Positions 1 through 6,087 of a DNA stretch of 6,087 bases are shown here, piece after piece. A model generated the notes under the pieces. It worked only from the letters and a program-made list of their open reading frames with translations. It was not told the origin of the DNA and ran no database searches. The stretch is from NCBI GenBank assembly GCA_003647765.1, contig QMNM01000098.1, forward strand, positions 1 through 6,087, read 5' to 3'. The DNA comes from Candidatus Cloacimonadota bacterium (GTDB lineage: Bacteria > Cloacimonadota > Cloacimonadia > JGIOTU-2 > B8-G9). Each line of letters opens with the position of its first letter. Position 1 is the stretch's first letter. Made by a program: the position numbers and the translations under genes.

Positions 1-7
1 ATTTTTC

Positions 8-88
8 AGCCACTAAGAACACTAAGTTACACTAATAATTTCCTTATTCAAAACTTTATTTTAGTGCTACTTCGTGAACTTCGTGGCT
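8..88. repeat. Imperfect inverted repeat, 28-nt arms with 25-nt spacer
   Basis: The left arm (8-35) and the reverse complement of the right arm (61-88) match at 22 of 28 positions without gaps; both begin AGCCAC and end CACTAA. The spacer (36-60) is AT-rich. Each arm is itself a run of 9-10-nt units (CACTAAGAA, CACTAAGTTA, CACTAA in the left arm; TTCGTGAAC, TTCGTGGC on the plus strand of the right arm). The mismatches are mostly T against G at the same place in each unit, so the arms look like two diverged copies of one element in opposite orientation, not a fresh hairpin. It lies downstream of the minus-strand gene at 178-753 and could fold in that transcript, but it lacks the GC-rich stem and U-run of an intrinsic terminator. 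I recall similar CACGAAG/CACAGAG-type units in non-coding DNA of environmental bacteria; what they do is unknown to me. Confidence 0.65.
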
Positions 89-108
89 ATGATATATCAA
101 AGCAAATT

Positions 109-139
109 TTTAGGAAGTTGTTTCTTTAGCATTCCTAAA
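109..139. repeat. Small stem-loop downstream of the 178-753 gene
   Basis: TTTAGGAA (109-116) and TTCCTAAA (132-139) form a perfect 8-bp inverted repeat around a 15-nt loop. On the minus strand it begins about 39 nt after the stop codon of the 178-753 gene, a plausible place for transcript-end folding. The stem has only two G-C pairs and no strong U-run follows on the minus strand, so calling it a terminator would be weak. In a region this AT-rich such a stem may occur by chance. A second tiny palindrome, AGTTC-TT-GAACT (160-171), lies between it and the gene. Confidence 0.3.
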
Positions 140-177
140 CGACCTTGGAAGCACATTCTAGTTCTTGAACTCTTGTC

Positions 178-753
178 TTATAAAATTTCAGCAAGAAAAT
201 TCTTTTTTATGATACGATAATGAGGATTGTACTTATTTTTATATTCTATAGAATGAGATATAATAGAAAAATTCGTATGAATTATCTTTTCAGTGAATTC
301 CTCGTATTTGCTTATATCAATTCCCAATTCTCTATTCTTAATTATTTCCCCTACTTTCTGCCAAGTGTGAATTAAATTTTCCTTTTTAGGAATAATCTCT
401 TCAGCACTTCTTACAAAATAAAAAAACAACTTTTCAATCTTCTCAATTTTCTGCAATTCATCTTTTTGTGTGATATAAGGTAATAAATTAAGCCTTACAA
501 TAGGAATATGTAGACTAATATCAACAAAAAGAGGTGTCATTTCGTTCAGCTGCTTAACTGATTTTTCACAAGGATTTTCAAGTAAAAAGAGTAAATTTTT
601 TATCTCTTGATTCAGATAGTAAAATGCTCTCTCTTTACTGTATATCAAATGATTAGGTCCCATTACTGCCTGATAAATTAGTTTGTAGAAGTCCTCTATT
701 TGAGAGTACGGAAATAGTTGATAATGATAATGTAATAAATTTTCTAATTTCAT
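178..753 (-). CDS. Conserved uncharacterised protein, 191 aa
   Basis: A soluble, probably cytoplasmic protein with no signal peptide or membrane segment. I cannot give it a function. Its layout resembles a family I recall as conserved but unnamed across several phyla: an N-terminal block like DFYKLIYQAVMGPNHL (residues 21-36), a middle block PLFVDIS...IVRLNLLPY (74-93), FVRSA (113-117), a conserved Trp (131), and a C-terminal block HSIEYKNKYNPHYRII (167-182). Family length is typically about this size, so the gene looks intact. The ATG at 751-753 is the first canonical start after an in-frame stop about 60 bp upstream (814-816), but no convincing Shine-Dalgarno precedes it. It is divergent from dnaE with a 236-bp gap, so it has its own transcription unit. 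Its coding status is well supported by length, codon use and the motif blocks; the family assignment is from memory and moderate. Confidence 0.8.
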   Translation of the reverse strand: MKLENLLHYHYQLFPYSQIEDFYKLIYQAVMGPNHLIYSKERAFYYLNQEIKNLLFLLENPCEKSVKQLNEMTPLFVDISLHIPIVRLNLLPYITQKDELQKIEKIEKLFFYFVRSAEEIIPKKENLIHTWQKVGEIIKNRELGIDISKYEEFTEKIIHTNFSIISHSIEYKNKYNPHYRIIKKNFLAEIL

Positions 754-920
754 AAAGTAGCAAAGAATTTGTTCCCATTTATATTTGACAAGAAAAATAT
801 TTCTGCCCTCTCTTCAAAAAATTGAGAAAACATTGAGACAAAGAAATAGAAATGGAACTGGATTATCACTATAAAAATAGTAATATAACAATGTTCATTT
901 TTATGCGACCATAAATTATT

Positions 921-937
921 TTCTGTGTTCTCTGTGG
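921..937 (-). repeat. Third copy of the CCAC..AG..CAC repeat unit
   Basis: Read on the minus strand, this 17-mer (CCACAGAGAACACAGAA) matches the unit at 10-26 (CCACTAAGAACACTAAG) at 12 of 17 positions, and also resembles the unit at 70-86 on the minus strand (CCACGAAGTTCACGAAG). The shared pattern is CCAC-NN-AG-NN-CAC-NN-A. It sits about 50 bp before the dnaE start, within the probable 5' untranslated or promoter region. Similarity of short AT-rich strings can arise by chance, but recurrence of the same phased pattern on both sides of one gene suggests a common origin. Confidence 0.45.
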
Positions 938-980
938 TGTATCTACCAAGATTTGTTCTATGCTTTAATGCTTTTTATTT

Positions 981-985
981 GGAGG
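981..985 (+). promoter_or_regulatory. Shine-Dalgarno site of dnaE (GGAGG)
   Basis: GGAGG ends 4 nt before the GTG at 990-992. The spacing is on the short side but the match to the 16S anti-Shine-Dalgarno is strong. This site decides the start: the same frame has a stop at 966-968 and no other ATG, GTG or TTG between it and 990, and the PHP motif begins at residue 5 of the resulting protein. Confidence 0.85.
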
Positions 986-989
986 AAAA

Positions 990-3900
990 GTGTCTTTTGT
1001 TCACTTGCACAATCATACTACATATAGCTTATTAGACGGTGCATGCCGTATTCCAGATTTAATTAAAAAAACACAAGAATATGCTATGCCTGCTATTGCC
1101 ATAACAGATCATGGTAATTTATATGGCGCAATAGAGTTCTATCTAACAGCAAAAAAATATGGGATTAAACCGATTATAGGTATAGAGGCTTATGTAATCA
1201 ATGGAGACATTAAAGAGAGAAAAGATGATAAAAGATATCATCTAATTCTATTAGCTAAAAATATTACAGGATATCATAATTTGATGAAATTATCCACTAT
1301 CAGTTTTTTAGATGGATTCTATTACAAACCGCGAATAAATAAGAAATTATTGAAAAAATATAGTAAAGGATTGATCGCACTTAGCGGTTGTATCAAAGGA
1401 GAAATCGCTCAAGCCATTGTTTCAGATAAGATGAAAAAATCTGAAAGAGTCCTGTCTCAATATATCAAAATTTTCGGCAAAGAGAATTTTTATTTAGAAA
1501 TACATAATCATAACTTGCCAGAAGAACAAAAAATGAGAGAAGGATTGGTTGAACTTTCTAAAAAAACAGGCGTAGGATTAGTAGCATCTAATGATACACA
1601 TTATATGAATCGTGAAGATTCCAAAGCCCATGACATTTTATTATGTATACAAACAGGCAAAAAACTCACAGATACTAATAGATTACGGTTTAACACAGAT
1701 CAGGTCTATTTTAAAAGTGAACAGGAAATGCAATCCTTGTTTAAGGATTTTCCTTCAGCTCTGGAAAATACTATAAAAATCGCAAATGAATGTAATTTAG
1801 AGTTGAACTTTGATAACTTTCTTTTACCGAAAATAGATATTCCTTCACAATTTTCAAGTATGGAGGAGTGTTTAAAACATCTTACTTTTGCTAATGTAGA
1901 GAAAAAATACAAGAAGTTGACCCCAGAAATTGAAGATAGAATAAACTATGAATTAGAAATTATTCGTGAGATGGGATTTGCTGGATATTTTTTAATAGTA
2001 CGGGATTTTGTAGAGACAGCCAGAAAAATGAATATTCCAGTTGGACCAGGTCGTGGTTCTGCATCTGGAAGCATTGTTTCCTACTTGCTTGACATTACAA
2101 GAGTTGATCCGTTAAAGTATGGACTTCTTTTTGAACGATTCCTTAATCCGTATCGTATTAGTATGCCTGATATTGATATTGATTTTTGTGCTGAGAATAG
2201 AGACAAGATTATTGATTATGTTATAAATAAATATGGCCAAAAATCTGTTACAAAAATTATAACTTTTGGAACCTTAAAAGCTCGGTCAGTTGTTAGAGAT
2301 GTTGGAAGAGTGATGGAAATACCATTAAGCGAGGTAGACAGCATTGCTAAGAAGATTCCATCTGGAATGAGTTTGGAACAAGCAGAGAAAGATACAGATT
2401 TTTTAGAGTTAATAAATAGCAAAAGTGAATACAGGAATTTATTGAAGTACTCTAAAGTTTTGGAGGGACTAACTCGTCATTTTGGTGTTCATGCCGCAGG
2501 CATTGTAATTGCTCCAGGCAATTTAACAGATTATATCCCACTAGCTAAAACTACAAAAGACAATAGCATAGTTACACAATTTGAGGGCAGTTGGTTAGAG
2601 ACGATTAAATTATTGAAAATGGATTTTCTTGGCTTGAAGAACTTAACAATTATTGACAAAACATTAAAGATGATTAAGGAAAATCATAATAAAGAGATAA
2701 ATATTGATAAGATACCTTTGAATGATAAAGATACATACAAGCTTTTTCAGAGCGGTCAAACAGAAGGGATTTTTCAGTTTGAAAGTAATGGAATGAAAAA
2801 AGTTTTGATAGATATGAAGCCAACAACAATAGAGGATTTATCAGCAGCTAATGCTTTGCATCGTCCTGGACCATTGAGAAGCAATTACCATATAGAATAC
2901 ATTGACCGTAAGCATCGTCGCAAAAGAGTGAAATATGACCATCCAATTTTAAAAAATATTTTGAAAGACACTTATGGGGTAATGATTTACCAAGAGCAAA
3001 TTATGAAAATAGCTAACAAATTAGCTAATTTTAATATGGGTGATGCTGATGTATTAAGAAAAGCAATGGGCAAAAAAAATCTACAGCTTATCAAACAGAT
3101 GAGACCCAAATTCATTAAAGGTGCGATAAATAATGGCGTATCAAAAGAAACAGCAGAAAGTATATATGACAAGATTAGTAAATTTGGTGAATATGGGTTT
3201 AATAAATCACATAGTGTCTCTTATAGTATTATTGCTTATCAAACTGCCTATTTAAAAGCACATTATACAGCAGAATATATGGCGGCATTATTAACTGTTG
3301 AAGAAGATACAGAAAAAATCGCTAAATATATAGAAAATTGTAAAGAAATGGGCATTGAGGTTATTCCACCTGATATAAATCAAAGTAGATATGATTTTAC
3401 AGTGAAAAATGGGAAAATTATTTTTGGACTGAAAGCAATAAAGAATGTAGGCAAAAGAGCGGCAGAATCTATTTATGAGAAAAGAAAAATAATTGGAAAA
3501 TTTGACAATGTTTTTCAGCTTTGTGAATTGGTTGATACAAGATTAGCAAATAAATCTGTTATAGAGAGTTTAATTGCAGCAGGTGCTTGTGATTCCTTGG
3601 AAGGCAATAGAGCACAGAACTATAAAATAGTAGAAAAATCTCTACATATAGGCACAAATCTACAAAATGAAAAAGAAAAAGGTCAAGAATCTCTATTTAA
3701 TGTAATGATGGTAAATGAATCTAAAAAGAGTCTTTATCCTGAATTGCCAGATGTAAAAGATTGGGATATTACATATAAATTGGAACGAGAAAAAGAACTA
3801 TTAGGATTCTATATTTCTGGACATCCTTTAGTGCAACATGAAGCAGAGATAAAATTACTTTCTAATCTTGACACAAAAATATATCAAGAATGTAGTGTGA

Positions 3901-4451
3901 AAAAAAGAAACTCGGTATTTAACGATGTTAAAATTTTTGGCATTATTGACCAAATATCTAAAAAGCGAGATAAAAATGGTCGCACTATGGCATTTCTTAC
4001 ATTAGAAGATTTGTATGGAAAATTTGAAGTGGTAGTATTTTCATCTATATATGATAAATTTAAAAACGTATTAAAAGAGGGTAAAATTATTTTTGTATCA
4101 GGGCAAATATCAAAAAGAGATTATAATCCGCAAGGCAATGCTTCACTTAAAATTATTGGAGAAGAGATACTTGAATGGTCTGAACTACCTAAACGTCTAT
4201 CAGGAGATATGGTTATTACTATCAACGAGAATATCCTTTCTACTGACACAATTGATAAATTATTCAAAGAATATTTAATCAAAAATGAAGGAAAATTCCA
4301 TTTACATTTCATTGTCAATACTAAAAAATTTGGAAAATTAGATATTCTCTCTCAGAATTATAATATCTATCCTCATCGGAAATTATGCGAATATTTGTTA
4401 GGTTTGCACAATAACAAAAAAATTGGAATTCATTTAAGATTAGCAAAATAA
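990..4451 (+). CDS. dnaE: DNA polymerase III alpha subunit (replicative polymerase)
   Basis: Catalytic subunit of the replicative DNA polymerase III holoenzyme, extending DNA at the fork in the cytoplasm. The 1153 residues match normal DnaE length. The PHP domain (about 1-280) opens with HLHNHTTYSLLDG and keeps a full set of metal ligands: H7, H9, D16, H41, E66, H84, C134, D202, H204. The C-family polymerase core follows: GPGRGSASGS (352-361), the catalytic aspartates in PDIDIDF (393-399), the third catalytic Asp in KMDFLGL (D545), and GFNKSHSVSYS (736-746) leading into AYQTAYLKAHY. A helix-hairpin-helix region lies near 800-870, a likely beta-clamp motif QESLF at 899-903, an OB fold at about 977-1062, and a C-terminal region (about 1070-1153) like the tau-binding part of relatives. 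Translation starts at GTG; the stop is TAA. The GWxTD gene follows after 6 nt. No frameshift or missing key residue is seen. Confidence 0.98.
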   Translation: MSFVHLHNHTTYSLLDGACRIPDLIKKTQEYAMPAIAITDHGNLYGAIEFYLTAKKYGIKPIIGIEAYVINGDIKERKDDKRYHLILLAKNITGYHNLMKLSTISFLDGFYYKPRINKKLLKKYSKGLIALSGCIKGEIAQAIVSDKMKKSERVLSQYIKIFGKENFYLEIHNHNLPEEQKMREGLVELSKKTGVGLVASNDTHYMNREDSKAHDILLCIQTGKKLTDTNRLRFNTDQVYFKSEQEMQSLFKDFPSALENTIKIANECNLELNFDNFLLPKIDIPSQFSSMEECLKHLTFANVEKKYKKLTPEIEDRINYELEIIREMGFAGYFLIVRDFVETARKMNIPVGPGRGSASGSIVSYLLDITRVDPLKYGLLFERFLNPYRISMPDIDIDFCAENRDKIIDYVINKYGQKSVTKIITFGTLKARSVVRDVGRVMEIPLSEVDSIAKKIPSGMSLEQAEKDTDFLELINSKSEYRNLLKYSKVLEGLTRHFGVHAAGIVIAPGNLTDYIPLAKTTKDNSIVTQFEGSWLETIKLLKMDFLGLKNLTIIDKTLKMIKENHNKEINIDKIPLNDKDTYKLFQSGQTEGIFQFESNGMKKVLIDMKPTTIEDLSAANALHRPGPLRSNYHIEYIDRKHRRKRVKYDHPILKNILKDTYGVMIYQEQIMKIANKLANFNMGDADVLRKAMGKKNLQLIKQMRPKFIKGAINNGVSKETAESIYDKISKFGEYGFNKSHSVSYSIIAYQTAYLKAHYTAEYMAALLTVEEDTEKIAKYIENCKEMGIEVIPPDINQSRYDFTVKNGKIIFGLKAIKNVGKRAAESIYEKRKIIGKFDNVFQLCELVDTRLANKSVIESLIAAGACDSLEGNRAQNYKIVEKSLHIGTNLQNEKEKGQESLFNVMMVNESKKSLYPELPDVKDWDITYKLEREKELLGFYISGHPLVQHEAEIKLLSNLDTKIYQECSVKKRNSVFNDVKIFGIIDQISKKRDKNGRTMAFLTLEDLYGKFEVVVFSSIYDKFKNVLKEGKIIFVSGQISKRDYNPQGNASLKIIGEEILEWSELPKRLSGDMVITINENILSTDTIDKLFKEYLIKNEGKFHLHFIVNTKKFGKLDILSQNYNIYPHRKLCEYLLGLHNNKKIGIHLRLAK

Positions 4452-4457
4452 AGAGAT

Positions 4458-5777
4458 ATGGAAAGTTATAAGAATAAATTGTTACTATTGATAATAATTC
4501 TTTTTTTCTCAAACATAGTATACGCTAAATTACATGTATATTTTGATTGTGTAAGATTTTTAGATGATGATGGCAACACAAGAATTGAAATTACTTATAG
4601 AATAAATAATAATGAATTATGTTTCAAAAATAGAGGCAGATTTACTGCTTGTATCAATGTTAATTTAGAGGTTTATGGAGAGCAATTAGATAAATTAAGA
4701 AGTAAAAATTTCTCTAAAATGATAGTAGCTAATAGCGAACGAGACACTTATAATGCGGATAGATTTTTTATTGATAAAATGTCAATAACAGTTAGTAAAG
4801 GAACATATCGTATAGTAATCACTGTAACAGATGAGATTGACCAAAATAGTATAGTATGGGACAAGGAAATTTCTGTACTGAACTCTGATAATCTAATAGA
4901 GATGAGCGATATTGAGATAAATTCTTTTGTTTCAGAAGACACTACTGAAGCAATGAAAAATTTCAGGAGGAATGATACTGTTTATTTAGTAAATCCAAGC
5001 CATATTTACAATATTGATAAATTTTCTAAATTGTTTTATTATTATGAATTTTACTCTCAATATGCGAGAAAAGTTAATGAATATGTTTACCTTACAGATA
5101 AAAATGGTGAAGTAGTTTTTAGTAAGATAGAAAAGATAGATAATTTATTAGGTAAAAATGTTCGTGAATCTAATATTGATATTGCTAATTTAGAGCCAGG
5201 AAAATATTTTTTTAAAATAAAGTTGACAACTAATAAACAGGAAATCAGAAAAGGAGAAAATGTCTTTGTACGAAGAGGTGAGGAAATTAAATCTTTTTCT
5301 TACAATGTTGATGAGGAATTTAGATATTTGAAATATTTTATAGGTAGGAATGATGAGAAATTTTGGAATGAGTTGAATATAACGGGTAAGCAGAGATTTA
5401 TTAGAAAATTTTGGGAAAAGAATGATCCGAATCCAATCACTAATATAAATGAATTTAGAGAGAGAGTTATAACTAGGTTTGAGTATGCAGACGAGCATTT
5501 TTCTTATTATGGGACTGGCTGGGATACGGATAGAGGTCGCATTTATATTAAAAATGGTGCACCAGAAGAGGTCATTGAGGAAGTGATGAAATTTGAGACC
5601 AAGCCTTATAAGATATGGAAATATTATTCAGGATATCGGAGAGTTTATATTTTTGTTGACTTTAGTGGCGATGGAAATTATAGGTTAGTTTATAGTGAAA
5701 ATGATGATAGAGAGACCAATGACCCAAGTTGGCGTGATTATTTAGGCTCTAATTTTAATATGGATGATCTGAAATAG
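4458..5777 (+). CDS. Secreted GWxTD-domain protein
   Basis: An exported protein of 439 residues, expected in the periplasm or at the outer membrane. Residues 1-23 form a signal peptide: basic start (K5, K7), hydrophobic core 8-17, and a V-Y-A signal peptidase I site after A23; there is no lipobox cysteine. Residues 24-145 and about 170-285 alternate strands and turns like two beta-sandwich domains. The C-terminal part (about 286-415) is the GWxTD domain: ITGKQRFIRKFWEKNDPNP (308-326), NEFRERV, then the signature GWDTDRGRIYIKNGAPEEV (354-372), then a Y-x-IW-x-Y segment and F-x-D-F-S-G-D-G-N-Y. The family has no established biochemical role that I know of. The ATG is supported by the signal peptide starting right there, although the Shine-Dalgarno (AAGAGAT) is poor, so translation may be coupled to dnaE six bases upstream. 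Its 3' end overlaps the convergent yraN by 23 bp. Confidence 0.9.
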   Translation: MESYKNKLLLLIIILFFSNIVYAKLHVYFDCVRFLDDDGNTRIEITYRINNNELCFKNRGRFTACINVNLEVYGEQLDKLRSKNFSKMIVANSERDTYNADRFFIDKMSITVSKGTYRIVITVTDEIDQNSIVWDKEISVLNSDNLIEMSDIEINSFVSEDTTEAMKNFRRNDTVYLVNPSHIYNIDKFSKLFYYYEFYSQYARKVNEYVYLTDKNGEVVFSKIEKIDNLLGKNVRESNIDIANLEPGKYFFKIKLTTNKQEIRKGENVFVRRGEEIKSFSYNVDEEFRYLKYFIGRNDEKFWNELNITGKQRFIRKFWEKNDPNPITNINEFRERVITRFEYADEHFSYYGTGWDTDRGRIYIKNGAPEEVIEEVMKFETKPYKIWKYYSGYRRVYIFVDFSGDGNYRLVYSENDDRETNDPSWRDYLGSNFNMDDLK

Positions 5778-6087
5778 GTTTTCCCAAAAATGCCTGTTGA
5801 TAATGTTTCAATTGAAATTGCTTATTTTTAGGGAAATATGTAATACAGATAACATCAAAGCGAGTTCCATATTTGTCATATTCAGGATACTTGCCGAGGA
5901 AATTGTATGCTGTCTTAATGATTTTATCTCTCTTCTGTTCTGTAACAGCGTCAATTGGCTCTCCAAAACTGGTGCTACTTCTTGTCTTAACTTCTACAAA
6001 AGCTAACAATTTTTTCTTTTGTGCAATTATATCAATTTCGCCATAACGACAATGATAATTATGGAAAATTATTGTATAATAGTTGGA
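5755..6087 (-). CDS. yraN: YraN/UPF0102 family protein, 5' end outside the window
   Basis: A small predicted nuclease-fold protein of the UPF0102 family (restriction-endonuclease-like), cytoplasmic, substrate and role not settled. The frame stays open to the right edge, giving 110 visible residues; the family is about 115-130, so some 20-25 N-terminal residues are missing, including the usual GxxGExxAxxYL helix. Visible motifs, numbered from the window edge: NYHCRYGEIDIIA (10-22) with D19, and FVEVKTRSS (30-38) with E32 and K34, together the D...ExK core; then GEPIDAVTEQK and the RFDVICI strand; the tail LKHYQQAF matches the family's usual HIxNAF ending, followed by about ten extra residues. 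A TTG at 6007-6009 could be taken as a start but would remove the catalytic D19, so the longer frame is right. It is convergent with the GWxTD gene and overlaps it by 23 bp. In many genomes yraN lies beside rnhB, which may lie beyond the edge. Confidence 0.92.
   Translation of the reverse strand, partial: SNYYTIIFHNYHCRYGEIDIIAQKKKLLAFVEVKTRSSTSFGEPIDAVTEQKRDKIIKTAYNFLGKYPEYDKYGTRFDVICITYFPKNKQFQLKHYQQAFLGKPISDHPY

Larger units (their letters stand above)
754..989. other. Divergent intergenic region between the 178-753 gene and dnaE
   Basis: This 236-bp AT-rich gap must hold the promoters for both the leftward 191-aa gene and rightward dnaE. I could not find a well-spaced -35/-10 pair for either: TTGACA at 785-790 has no TATAAT-like box 16-18 bp downstream, and the tract around 870-890 (TATAAAAATAGTAATATAAC) has no matching -35. 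A short direct repeat, ATTGAGA, occurs at 821-827 and again at 832-838. The region also holds a CCAC-type repeat unit (921-937) and the dnaE ribosome binding site (981-985). No ORF in it has coding character. Confidence 0.55.

Noticed and set aside
109-139. The 8-bp stem as a rho-independent terminator of the 178-753 gene
   Set aside because: Only two G-C pairs in the stem, a 15-nt loop and no strong U-run; kept as a low-confidence stem-loop only.
785-790. TTGACA, a perfect sigma-70 -35 box upstream of dnaE
   Set aside because: No TATAAT-like sequence lies 16-18 bp downstream (the region there reads CCCTCTC), so it is not supported as a promoter.
968-1027. Short upstream ORF (ATG at 968-970, 19 codons) overlapping the dnaE start in another frame
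   Set aside because: It has no Shine-Dalgarno of its own and no recognisable peptide; the GGAGG lies inside it and serves the dnaE GTG. Chance ORF.
4321-4512. A minus-strand 63-codon open frame across the dnaE/GWxTD junction, as a possible antisense gene
   Set aside because: No ribosome binding site or recognisable motif, and it covers the conserved DnaE C-terminus and the signal peptide of the next gene; best explained as a shadow frame.
5190-5498. A 102-codon open frame antisense to the GWxTD gene
   Set aside because: It is hydrophobic, low-complexity sequence expected from the complement of an AT-rich, Lys/Glu-rich gene, with no family motif; the plus-strand gene explains the region.
5797-6006. 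A 69-codon plus-strand open frame at the right end
   Set aside because: It lies wholly antisense to yraN, whose D...ExK motifs are unmistakable; no coding character of its own.

Overview
The window is AT-rich (roughly 30% GC by eye) and gene-dense, and looks like ordinary chromosomal DNA of a bacterium in or near the FCB group (Bacteroidota, Cloacimonadota, Marinimicrobia and relatives). The placement rests on an exported protein with a GWxTD domain, a family typical of those phyla, together with a full-length PHP-bearing DnaE, a YraN-type nuclease fold and low GC. Cloacimonadota or a similar candidate phylum is my best guess; this is inference and no marker here settles it. I see no transposase, phage gene, CRISPR array, tRNA or rRNA.

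Layout. Positions 1-177 are non-coding and hold an imperfect inverted repeat with 28-nt arms (8-35 and 61-88) built from short CCAC..AG..CAC..A units, plus a small 8-bp stem (109-139). A minus-strand gene at 178-753 encodes a 191-residue protein of a family I recall as conserved but uncharacterised. The 236-bp divergent gap (754-989) carries a third copy of the CCAC..AG..CAC unit and the Shine-Dalgarno of dnaE. dnaE (990-4451, GTG start) encodes the replicative DNA polymerase III alpha subunit, with all nine metal ligands of its PHP domain retained. Six bases after its stop begins a secreted GWxTD-domain protein (4458-5777). A minus-strand yraN (UPF0102) gene meets it tail to tail with a 23-bp overlap and runs off the right edge of the window.

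How the genes relate. dnaE and the GWxTD gene are probably co-transcribed because of the 6-nt spacing, but their products act in different compartments (replisome versus cell envelope), so a shared pathway is not implied. yraN and the 178-753 gene are transcribed in the opposite direction and belong to other transcription units. No clear new defence or metabolic system is visible. The items most worth a second look are the repeat family, the dnaE-GWxTD pairing and the unnamed 191-residue protein.
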